64,000 bases of DNA. Origin: Isoetes taiwanensis (Eukaryota; Streptophyta; Lycopodiopsida; Isoetales; Isoetaceae). The DNA lies in the NCBI GenBank assembly GCA_021234155.1, contig JAJEKV010000054.1, positions 6,654,655-6,718,654 of the forward strand, given 5' to 3'. A program made the position numbers and the translations under genes. This document shows positions 34,654 to 44,345 of this stretch, piece after piece. How positions within the stretch are numbered: position 1 is the stretch's first letter; each line of letters begins with the position of its first letter. The notes under the pieces were generated by a model, which searched no databases, was not told where the DNA came from, and was given only the letters and a program-made list of their open reading frames with translations.

Positions 34654-36762
34654 GAAAGGAACAGACAAATGTTCTGCAAAATACTCATGAATAGAAATAC
34701 TAATCCAATCTGGACACATCTATACTGGCTATGGTAGAAGCAAACAAAACAAGGAAAACCATGTCCATCTAATCCTGCTGAAAGCCATGGCCATATTCAG
34801 AAAATGGAAGCCCGGAACCCAGCTAGAAAAATGCAGCATCTTTCAGAAATTTTCTTCTTCTAATAGAAATGTTTTGGGAACAATAGTTGCTGGTTGCTGG
34901 TTCCCGAACAAGAGAGTGTCCCCATAAAGTGGTAGTGCAAGACTTGAACATAAACTTCATACAACTTACTGATAAAATCGCTGGATCTAAATCAGTGAAT
35001 CAGTAAACTGACTGACTGGGCAATGGTTATGACAATTTCAATTACCCTTCGGATTTTTAAAATTCTAAAACGTTTCCAAAATACATGTAATTCTCTTCGA
35101 ATTTTCCTAATTTATGAAATCGTTCTTCTTTCTTGACCGAGATTTTGGCGCTACATACAATAATTTCCAGAATCTTATGGAAATGTAAGGGACAAATGGA
35201 TGCAGCTACCATGGACATTACTGATGTCCACGAGGGACTTTATGCATGGTTACATCAGGATTCTACACATAAACAAAGGGCCTCTTTCTTGACAATGTTA
35301 CAGACGTCCAAGCAAAACTGTGCATGCACTTCCCATCATAGCAATGCAATATAAACTAGAAGAACGACTAAATTTTGGAAAAAAAAAGTGTTCATGTTCA
35401 AAAAAATCTTGTGCAAGAGTGTAAGACCCAATATGATTGATTGGTCTCATCTTCAAATGCAAGTGAAGCTTCAACTCGAGGTTCAATCAAGTCAAGAAAG
35501 AAGAACGATTAGTAGAAAGGAAGTAGGAAAACTTGAAAAGAATTAAGAGCGCCTTGGGAATCCTTAAGATGCGAAGGCTGTTATGGGAGATTACTCAAAA
35601 GTTAAGGGTATTTTGATAAATTTACCAAAAACTTCTGTGAATGCTGAAGCATGTCGATTGAAAGGCATTTTGAAGGCTGACAAAAAAGTATTTTTGAAAA
35701 TTACATGTCCTTTTTACTTGTGGTTATGATCTTTACTTCAACCACTTTGAGACTGGTCTCTAGCTGCACTTATAAAGGTGACCTCGGCAATAATTCAAAT
35801 GCCCCGAATCGAAGCAGCAGATTCAATTTAAGAACCTCAGCAAGTTGTTTAACTGTTGGCCACCATGGCCAACATGTGCACACGTCCGTTATATACTCTG
35901 CATCATAAACTAATGTTTTTGAGCCAGTTATTTCCGTACTATACAATATGCGGGTTGATTTTTGCGAAGGGTTTTTTAATAGTAAAATCAGGGTAGAGCA
36001 CGACATTCATCTTCAACTCTGCAAAATATCACTTTGTCTTAAGAAATCGTGTCTGGACATATAGTCAGGAACAAATCACGCAACTCAAGATCTGAATAGA
36101 GGCAGAATCAAAACAGCTGACATTGATGTATCCAATAGACAAATCCAAAGCATGTTGATCTTTCATTTGCTCATGCAGTTGTACAGTTGTGGAACACTTT
36201 TGAATAGTTTGCTTATTCTATTGTGTTCTCTACACATCCTGCACACAGATGATTCGTGGCTTATTTCCAATGTAAAATTGGGTTAGAAGATATAGATTAA
36301 CTTGAACGGTTGGAAATATACTTATCGTTTTAAAAAGTCAAGTTATACCACTATGTTCTTCTGGCTTGCCTAGGTAACAAATATTAGTACCTATATGCAA
36401 AACCTCGTGATAGTGTTCATGATATGTCCATGCTACAGTTCAATTCCATTCAGGGCATATCCTATTTCTTTGAAGAAATTCAAAGTTTATCTAAAATCTA
36501 TATATCGTGTTCCCTTAACAGCAGCTGGCCAACGCAAGAGGTATTTGGTATGCCATTAAGAATAAATTTGGATTTAGATCATAAGAAATGTGCTTAGGAA
36601 CATCGCTATTAAAACGCTACATCCAGTAAAATTAGCAAACAGGAGCCTTTTACTATAATAAGATTAAAGGTCTGAGCAGCAAACAGCAAATAGCGAAAAA
36701 GGCCAAATGCAAATAGTATATATATATAACATGAAGAGAAGACTGTAAAGCAGTGATAAAAG
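34654..36762. other. Intergenic upstream of the SNAP-like ORF
   Basis: AT-rich DNA without a recognisable gene. Scattered open frames (for example 35133-35354) have no motifs. A TATATATATAA run at about 36717-36729 lies roughly 35-45 bp upstream of the ATG at 36763; it could be a TATA box but is close to the ATG. Confidence 0.4.
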
Positions 36763-37380
36763 ATGTCGTGTTGTTTACCAATATACCCGTTCAAGAGCAG
36801 GAAAAACGATTGTGTGGCAGAGTTAGAAGCCCAAGCTCAAAGGCTCCAAGAGAAGGCGTTGAAGACGTTAAAGGGGAGGTTTTTTTGCAGAGACAGACAT
36901 GCAAAAGTCTTTGATTTGCTATGGAGAGCTAAAGAAACGTACCAGGAAGCCAGAGCATGGGAAAAGGCAGCGAATTGTTGTCTCATCAACGCAGATATCC
37001 ACGCTAACAAATGGCCCGACGAATGGCTTGAAAAATGCTCCCGAGCTGATGCCGCCTTCTGCTACATGATGCTCCGTAGACACCAAACCGCTGCCGAGCT
37101 CTTCCTCAAAATTGCAAACCCTAAGGAGCCCCAGCTTTTCATGTACGCTGCAGAGGCTTATGAAATGATGGGTCACAAAAAACTCGCCAAAATGTACTAT
37201 ACTAAGGCTCAGGTTCTTTTCTCGGATTTGAAAGTTGAGGATTTAAGTAACCACTGCATGTCCAAGATTTTGCACAAGGTGCCTCCTCCAATTGCCTCAG
37301 ATACAATCACCTTGGGAATGGAGATCTGGTTGGCTGCTTCCTGTTGTTATGCCACCACCACTTACCTTCCTTTTGTTTGA
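36763..37380 (+). CDS. SNAP-family (alpha/gamma-SNAP-like) protein, truncated
   Basis: A clean 205-codon frame. After a short Cys/basic start, residues 20-165 form the helical-repeat pattern of soluble NSF attachment proteins, which bind SNARE complexes and recruit NSF in membrane fusion: LLWRAKETYQEARAWEKAAN, then a helix with CSRADAAFCYMM, then AAELFLKIANPKEPQLF and AAEAYEMMGHKKLAKMYYTK. Known family members are about 290-310 aa, so a third is missing. The frame beyond LKVEDLS probably runs into an intron: a GT lies at 37257, and the last 40 residues have no family character. It may be a first exon, a truncated copy or a pseudogene. A repeat module shared with the subtilase fragments begins 165 bp downstream. 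Confidence 0.65.
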   Translation: MSCCLPIYPFKSRKNDCVAELEAQAQRLQEKALKTLKGRFFCRDRHAKVFDLLWRAKETYQEARAWEKAANCCLINADIHANKWPDEWLEKCSRADAAFCYMMLRRHQTAAELFLKIANPKEPQLFMYAAEAYEMMGHKKLAKMYYTKAQVLFSDLKVEDLSNHCMSKILHKVPPPIASDTITLGMEIWLAASCCYATTTYLPFV

Positions 37381-37545
37381 TCTCTTTCAGCCATGTATAG
37401 TGGTGAGTGCACGACCCATCTTGGTATGTTGTTAATTGTCCCATAACCTACGACTTTCCGTGGACGTCATAATATCATTCATCTGTCTATCTGTCTATAT
37501 ATCTATCTACCAATTTTTTATACGAGGTTATCCATCTATTCAAGT

Positions 37546-38420
37546 ACCTCTGTTTTGCTTGATGTCTTTCATTTTCAAATTCTTATACAAAGGGTGAAAG
37601 AAGTCTTCATGGTGGTAACGTTTGTGATGTTTGTAGAAGCATGTCTAGATGGCAATTTCATTTAATATCTACAAGAAATTTATCGCGGCAGCCTTGTTTC
37701 TTTTGTCCAACTTGCTACAAAGGAGGTTTTGTTTAAGTCAAAGAGTTCTCAGTTTTGGACATGCAAAAAGTGACAAGTGAACTTGGAGAACTTGGAGAGT
37801 TCTAACCTCTATAATTGCTAATGTATTGATGCAAAATGGTTATCCAAAAAGATAAAATATGACACATTCACCCATAGCATTCCACATGGTTTCTTATTAA
37901 CTGTCAAAACAATTGTCATCCAAAAAGATAAAATATGACACATTCACCCATAGCTTTCCACATGGTTTCTTATTAATTGTCAAAACAATTGTCGAATATT
38001 TTAAAGGTGCAAGCAAATATTAATAAGGGCAGGGCATTCCATCCTCGTGCATTAATTTGTGCAGACACATTAGCACATGCACCAAGAGAAGTTACATTGT
38101 TATGCTGTTCATTTTGAGCATATGCTAGGCGTATGGAAGTCCAGCAAGCCATATCATATTCATTGATTCCCTTGAACACTCTCCATGCGTTTCTACGCAT
38201 CCGCATTTTTCATAGATATTTTAACACATCCCCACTTTCCCTAGATATTAATTTTTAAGGAAATCTCCAACGGTAATGACTATTTGCAATCAAATTCAAA
38301 AGCCAATACTTCTAGAGTACACCCTATATTAGCCGCTGATTTTTAATATGAAAAGCAATCGTGTGGCTATGTTTATTCTTTATCGGCATGTAATCCATTT
38401 TGAAGAGCTTTTAGGGTTTC
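37546..38420 (+). repeat. Shared 3' module, copy 1 (after SNAP-like ORF, empty site)
   Basis: Begins GTACCTCTGTTTTGCTTGAT. It matches 40395-41140, 42067-42840 and 43784-44345, and its last part (38308-38420) matches 55374-55490. The open frame kept in the other copies (79-82 codons) is broken here by a small insertion near 37640. It lacks the 89-bp insertion of the other copies: AAGCCATATCATATTC is single, ending at 38161. Confidence 0.85.
37843..37994 (+). repeat. 76-bp tandem duplication inside module copy 1
   Basis: TCCAAAAAGATAAAATATGA starts at 37843 and again at 37919, so the unit is 76 bp, present twice and nearly identical. Other module copies have one unit, so this is private to copy 1. 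Confidence 0.85.
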
Positions 38421-39482
38421 ATCCTTTTTAGCGGGGTTTCTTAACCTGAGATGCACGATTTCATGCGATTCTAGCCTATACATGTAGGCACCCCGTCACA
38501 ACCCTCCACGCCACGTCAGCTGTGATTTCCCAATCTCCTTCGTCTGTCGGCTTCCTGCATAGGCAAAGCGCAAGAAATGATTCCAAGAAATTGCACACCA
38601 CTCTATCGTGGGATTTTCTTGGGTTGGTTAATGAGCTAGCTAATTCCGTGACAGTCAGTGGCGATTCTCTTTGGAACAAGATTTTGGATATGATGTCATT
38701 GTCGGATTTCTGGATACAGGTAGCTAGTTACATACAGCTAGATTTCTAAACGAGGTGCATACTGGACTACCATAGTCGTCGGATGTGTCGATCCTATGAC
38801 CCAGATCTTATGTTGGGGCCTCTGGGCACCTCTCGTTTTGCTTATAGTCATTTATGATTGGAGGCGCCTATGATTTTGAAATATGAAATACGATTTCGTC
38901 TAAGGTTTTGAGGGAATATCGAACCTCTATACGGCTTTGCCTAAGATTTTAGAATGTGAAATATGGGGGCTTGAACCTCCATCAAAATAACTCAATATCT
39001 TAATAAGACTACTTTAACCAATATACCAGTAAGCTAATGTGATTATTTTTATTTTTTATCTTGAATCTATATTTTTTTTTATAACAATCTATTCAATTGT
39101 TTTAGGGATATATTGTCTATGGTTTCAGGAATTGTTATTTTTATATCCACATCAAATCCCCCTGGAACCCCCTGTTATTTGGCTACATATTGATATATGC
39201 AGATTGAGTTAATAATTATGTTTGCGTCTCAAGTGTATGGTCAGAATCTAGCAGCTATGACAATAGTTTAGTGGGTCCAATACCTAAAAGATGGAAAGGC
39301 TCGTGTATGAATGGGACTCAATTTAGCTTGACAAACTGTAACAAGTTAGAATAAAATGCATAATTACTTGCGTTTTATAAGATTGTGATTAGTAGGTTAA
39401 TGTTTACAACATGAAGTTGATAGAGGCCAAATATTTCTCAAAAGGGTACGAAGCATGCTAGGATCTTCTTTAAATGAGATCA
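38421..39482. other. Intergenic upstream of the subtilase fragment
   Basis: No gene recognised. Opposing open frames at 38476-38749 overlap on the two strands and show no domain. The rest is AT-rich. Confidence 0.4.
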
Positions 39483-40360
39483 TACAGGGAATTTTAAGTC
39501 TCCAAGGGACGCTGATGGGCATGGAACTCATACTTCATCAACAACTGGAGGGAGTTTTGTGGAAGGTGCAAATCTGTTAGGGTTTGCAAATGGAACAACC
39601 AAAGGTGGAGCGACGGCCGCTAGAATAGCAGTGTACAAAGTGTGTTGGGACTTCTGCTATGATGCAGACTTACTTGCAACATATGATGAAGCAATCCAAG
39701 ATGGAGTTGACGTGTTGAGTGTATCACTTGGTGCAGCTCCACATGGCTCCTACCTTGAAGATTCTGCTTCCATAGCCACTTTTCATGCCCTAGAGCATGA
39801 AATCAGGGTCGATGCTCTGCAGGCAATAGTAGCCCTTTTCCTTATTCTATTTCGAATGTAGCAACTTAGATTCTCACAGTTGCTGCTAGCACTATCGGAC
39901 AGCGCTTCGAATCCAACGTTACACTTGGTAACAATGTCACCTTTAGGGTATGAGCTTAAAATGAGATTGTTCAACTTCCTTTTGGTTATTTTTAATGCTA
40001 AGCATCTTTTGTGAATTGCATGGTGAGAGTCTGAACCCTATCAAACTAGAAAACAGGTTTTATTCACTTGTTTCTGGCACAACTGCAGAGGGTAACTTGA
40101 TGACTCAACTTCAACATATATGCTGGTTGCATAACCTAAGCTTAGTCTGATCTTATAATGTGGTTTATGGATAGCGCATCACTTTGTTATATGTTAGATC
40201 AATTGGATCCAGATCTAGTAAAAGGAAAGATTGTAGCTTATAAGAGAGGACTTAATCCGCGCACAAGGAGAGGCTGTAAGATAAGCTGGTAGAAACGTGG
40301 CTTTTCATGCTCGTAAAGGCTTGCAAAACTTCACTTCACTGGTTTCTTGGATCTGAAAGG
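39483..40360 (+). pseudogene. Subtilase fragment, copy 1 (contains catalytic His motif)
   Basis: Reads SPRDADGHGTHTSS, the catalytic-His motif of plant subtilases (S8 serine proteases, usually secreted), then GFANGTTKGGATAARIAVYK and DEAIQDGVDVLSVSLG. A one-base frameshift near 39811 separates this from SAGNSSPFPYSISN, the stretch that carries the oxyanion-hole Asn. A stop replaces the codon before ILTVAASTIG. An intron starts at about 39948 (GTATGAGC); its acceptor is GCAT here instead of the GCAG of the other copies. Then come SLNPIKLENRFYSLVSG and LDPDLVKGKIVAYKRG, part of the PA-like region. The catalytic Asp and Ser parts are absent. Intact plant subtilases are about 750 aa. Confidence 0.88.
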
Positions 40361-40394
40361 AAAAGGAATCATTGTAATCAAACTTTTTCTATTG

Positions 40395-41319
40395 AAGTAC
40401 CTCTGTTTTGCTTGATGTCTTTCATTTTCAAATTATTATACAAAGGGTGAAAGAAGTCTTCATGGTGGTAATGTTTGTGATGTTTGTAGAAGCGGCAATT
40501 TCATTTAATATCTACAAGAAATTTATCGCGGCAGTCTTGTTTCTTTTGTCCAACTTGCTGCAAAGGAGGTTTTGTTTAAGTCAAAAGTTCTCAGTTTTGG
40601 ATATGCAAAAAGTAACAAGTAAACTTAGAGAGTTCTACCCTCTGTAATTGCTAATAGATTGAGGCAAAATGGTTATCCAAAAAGATAAAAACATGACACA
40701 TTTACCCATAGTTTTCCACATGGCAAAACAATCGAAACAATCGTCAAAATATTTTAAAGGTGCAAGCAAGTATTAATAATGGCATTCCATCCTCGTGCAT
40801 TGATTTGTGCAGACACACCAGCACATGCATCAAAAGAAGTTACATTGTTATACTGTTCATTTTGAGCAATGCTAGGCATATGGAAATCCAGCAAGCCATA
40901 TCATATTCTTTTTTTTTTATTGAAGGCCTATATGTATATTATATAAATAAGGTTACAAAATTTACTTTTTACTTTTTACAGGGAAGTATAACCCTTAAAG
41001 CCATATCATATTCATTGATTCCCTTGAACACTCTCCATGCATTTCTACACATCCCCACTTTTCATAGATATTTTAACACATCCACACTTTCCCTACCAAC
41101 CGTAATGACTATTTGCAATCAAATTCAAAAGCCAATATGTTAAAGTATGTGCTTATCCTTAAGGAGAAGAGCCAGGAAGAACATAAGATATCTCAATTAT
41201 TACTCTATTTTTTGCTACAGTATGCTTTTCTTCACAATCGTTTCACCACTTCGAGGATAAGCAACAAGCATAACACTTCATCATCATAAAACATCATGTC
41301 AATATCTAGCATGACAAAG
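40395..41319 (+). repeat. Shared 3' module, copy 2
   Basis: Contains a 79-codon frame (40408-40647) that is hydrophobic (VFMVVMFVMFVEAAIS) and kept in copies 2-4, then the insertion at 40909-40997, then a tail ending in ATGACAAAGTGTG. There the next subtilase copy begins; ACAAAGTGTG is shared between the module tail and the subtilase exon, marking the recombination join. The conserved frame may be chance plus recent duplication. Confidence 0.85.
40909..40997 (-). mobile_element. 89-bp SINE-like insertion with 16-bp target duplication
   Basis: Flanked by AAGCCATATCATATTC at 40893-40908 and 40998-41013. The plus strand starts with a T-run, meaning an oligo(A) tail on the minus strand. The SNAP-linked module has the empty site with a single AAGCCATATCATATTC. 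A 16-bp duplication and an oligo(A) end are hallmarks of LINE-mediated retroposition. Its first part (GGTTACAAAATTTACTTTTT) also occurs at about 49278. It is too short for internal Pol III boxes, so it is 5'-truncated or a very small non-autonomous element. Confidence 0.85.
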
Positions 41320-42055
41320 TGTGTTGGGACTTCTGCTATGATGCAGACTTACTTGCAACATATGATGAAGCAATCCAAGATGGAGTTGACGTGTTGAGTG
41401 TATCACTTGGTGCAGCTCCACATGGCTCCTACCTTGAAGATTCTGCTTCCATAGCCACTTTTCATGCCCTAGAGCATGGAATCAGGGTTGATGCTCTGCA
41501 GGCAATAGTGGCCCTTTTCCTTATTCTATTCCGAATGTAGCAACTTAGATTCTCACAATTGCTGCTAGCACTATCGGACGGCGCTTCGAATCCAACGTTA
41601 CACTTGGTAACAATGTCACCTTTAGGGTATGAGCTTAAAATGAGATTGTTCAACTTCCTTTTGGTTATCTTTTGTGAATTGCAGGGTGAGAGTCTGAGCC
41701 CTATCAAACTAGAAAACAGGTTTTATTCACTTGTTTCTGGCACAACTGCAGAGGGTAACTTGATGACTCAACTTCAACATATATGCTGGTTGCATAACCT
41801 AAGCTTAGTCTGATCTTATAATGTGGTTTATGGATAGCGCATCACTTTGTTGTATGTTAGATCAATTGGATCCAGATCTAGTAAAAGGAAAGATTGTAGC
41901 TTGTAAGAGAGGACTTAATTCAAAAGCATGAGAAAAAAGGAGAGGTCAGAAGATAAGCTGGTAGAAACGTGGCTTTTCATGCTCGTAAAGGCTTGCAAAA
42001 CTTCACTTCACTGGTTTCTTGGATTTGAAAGGAAAAGGAATCATTGTAATCAAAA
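41311..42055 (+). pseudogene. Subtilase fragment, copy 2 (His motif lost)
   Basis: Starts abruptly at ACAAAGTGTGTTGGGAC, so the GHGTHT catalytic-His segment of copy 1 is missing. It continues with DEAIQDGVDVLSVSLG, shares the one-base frameshift before SAGNSSPFP and the same stop before ILTVAAST, and keeps an intact intron acceptor GCAG near 41683. The region after KGKIVACKRG differs from copies 1 and 3 (AAAAGCATGAGAAAA in place of CGCGCACA). It lies 1679 bp from copy 1. Confidence 0.88.
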
Positions 42056-42066
42056 CTTTTTCTATT

Positions 42067-43026
42067 GAAGTACCTCTGTTTTGCTTAATATCTTTCATTT
42101 TCAAATTATTATACAAAGGGTGAAAGAAGTCTTCATGGTGGTAATGTTTGTGATGTTTGTAGAAGCGGCAATTTCATTTAATATCTACAAGAAATTTATC
42201 GCGGCAGTCTTGTTTCTTTTGTCCAACTTGCTGCAAAGGAGGTTTTGTTTAAGTCAAAAGTTCTCAGTTTTGGATATGCAAAAAGTGACAAGTAAACTTA
42301 GAGAGTTCTACCCTCCTCAGAATTGCTAATAGATTGAGGCAAAATGGTTATCCAAAAAGATAAAAACATGACACATTTACCCATAGCTTTCCACATGGCA
42401 AAACAATCGAAACAATCGAAACAATCGTCAAAATATTTTAAAGGTGCAAGCAAGTATCAATAATGGCATTCCATCCTCGTGCACTGATTTGTGCAGACAC
42501 ACCAGCACATGCATCAAAAGAAGTTACATTGTTATACTGTTCATTTTGAGCAATGCTAGGCATATGGAAGTCCAGCAAGCCATATCATATTCTTTTTTTT
42601 TTATTGAAGGCCTATATGTATATTATATAAATAAGGTTACAAAATTTACTTTTTACTTTTTACTGGGAAGTATAACCCTTAAAGCCATATCATATTCATT
42701 GATTCCCTTGAACACTCTCCATGCATTTCTACACATCCCCACTTTTCATAGATATTTTAACACATCCACACTTTCCCTAGATATTAATTTTTAAGGAAAT
42801 CTCCAACCGTAATGACTATTTGCAATCAAATTCAAAAGCCAATATGTTAAAGTATGTGCTTATCCTTAAGGAGAAGAGCCAGGAAGAACATAAGATATCT
42901 CAATTATTACTCTATTTTTTGCTACAGTATGCTTTTCTTCACAATCGTTTCACCACTTCGAGGATAAGCAATAAGCATAACACTCCATCATCATAAAACA
43001 TCATGCCAATATCTAGCATGACAAAG
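42067..43026 (+). repeat. Shared 3' module, copy 3
   Basis: Nearly identical to copy 2 and includes the SINE-like insertion at 42593-42681 with target duplications at 42577-42592 and 42682-42697. The tail is more complete than copy 2, keeping TAGATATTAATTTTTAAGG. It joins subtilase copy 3 at the same ACAAAG point. Confidence 0.85.
42593..42681 (-). mobile_element. 89-bp SINE-like insertion, second copy
   Basis: Same length, same flanking 16-bp duplication and same orientation as the copy at 40909-40997. It was therefore copied by tandem duplication of the whole unit and is not an independent insertion. Confidence 0.83.
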
Positions 43027-43770
43027 TGTGTTGGGACTTCTGCTATGATGCAGACTTACTTGCAACATATGATGAAGCAATCCAAGATGGAGTTGACGTG
43101 TTGAGTGTATCACTTGGTGCAGCTCCACATGGCTCCTACCTTGAAGATTCTGCTTCCTTAGCCACTTTTCATGCCCTAGAGCATGAAATCAGGGTTGATG
43201 CTCTGCAGGCAATAGTGGCCCTTTTTCTTATTCTATTGCGATTGTAGCAACTTAGATTCTCACAATTGCTGCTAACTATCGGACGGCGCTTTGAATCCAA
43301 CGTTACACTTGGTAACAATGTCACCTTTAGGGTATGAGCTTAAAATGAGATTGTTCAACTTCCTTTTGGTTATTTTTAATGCTAAGCATCTTTTGTGAAT
43401 TGCAGGGTGAGAGTCTGAGCCCTATCAAACTAGAAAACAGGTTTTATTCACTTGTTTCTGGCATAACTGCAGAGGGTAACTTGATGACTCAACTTCAACA
43501 TATATGCTGGTTGCATAACCTAAGCTTAGTCTGATCTTATAATGTGGTTTATGGATAGCGCATCACTTTGTTGTATGTTAGATCAATTGGATCCAGATCT
43601 AGTAAAAGGAAAGATTGTAGCTTGTAAGAGAGGACTTAATCCGCGCACAGAAAAAGGAGAGGTTGTAAGATAAGCTGGTAGAAACGTGGCTTTTCATGCT
43701 CGTAAAGGCTTGCAAAACTTCACTTCACTGGTTTCTTGGATCTGAAAGGAAAAGGAATCATTGTAATCAA
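43024..43770 (+). pseudogene. Subtilase fragment, copy 3 (His motif lost)
   Basis: Starts at the same point as copy 2 and lies 1707 bp from it. It shares the frameshift before SAGNSSPFP-like sequence and the stop before ILTIAA-like sequence, though SPFPYSIS has changed to a form with CTATTGCG. The intron acceptor GCAG is intact. The PA-like end reads LDPDLVKGKIVACKRG then RTEKGEVVR followed by a stop, the most family-like version of the three. Confidence 0.88.
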
Positions 43771-43783
43771 AACTTTTTCTATT

Positions 43784-44345
43784 GAAGTACCTCTGTTTTG
43801 CTTGATGTCTTTCATTCTCAAATTATTATACAAAGGGTGAAAGAAGTCTTCATGGTGGTAATGTTTGTGATGTTTGTAGAAGCGGCAATTTCATTTAATA
43901 TCTACAAGAAATTTATCGCGGCAGTCTTGTTTCTTTTGTCCAACTTGCTGCAAAGGAGGTTTTGTTTAAGTCAAAAGTTCTCAGTTTTGGATATGCAAAA
44001 AGTGACAAGTAAACTTAGAGAGTTTTACCCTCTGTAATTGCTAATAGATTGAGGCAAAATGGTTATCCAAAAAGATAAAAACATGACACATTTACCCATA
44101 GCTTTCCACATGGCAAAACAATCGAAACAATCGAAACAATCGTCAAAATATTTTAAAGGTGCAAGCAAGTATTAATAATGGCATTCCATCCTCGTGCATT
44201 GATTTGTGCAGACACACCAGCACATGCATCAAAAGAAGTTACATTGTTATACTGTTCATTTTGAGCAATGGTAGGCATATGGAAGTCCAACAAGCCATAT
44301 CATATGCTTTTTTTTTTATTGAAGGCCTATATGTATATTATATAA
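43784..44345 (+). repeat. Shared 3' module, copy 4, cut by the macrosatellite
   Basis: Matches copies 2 and 3 up to the middle of the SINE-like insertion (which begins at 44308), then changes at about 44345 to the head of the macrosatellite. Both partners have TATATAA/TATACAAG-type sequence at the join, pointing to recombination at AT-rich microhomology. Confidence 0.83.

Noticed and set aside
39483-43770. Three functional subtilase genes
   Set aside because: All share a frameshift and a stop, two lack the catalytic His segment and all lack the catalytic Ser region.
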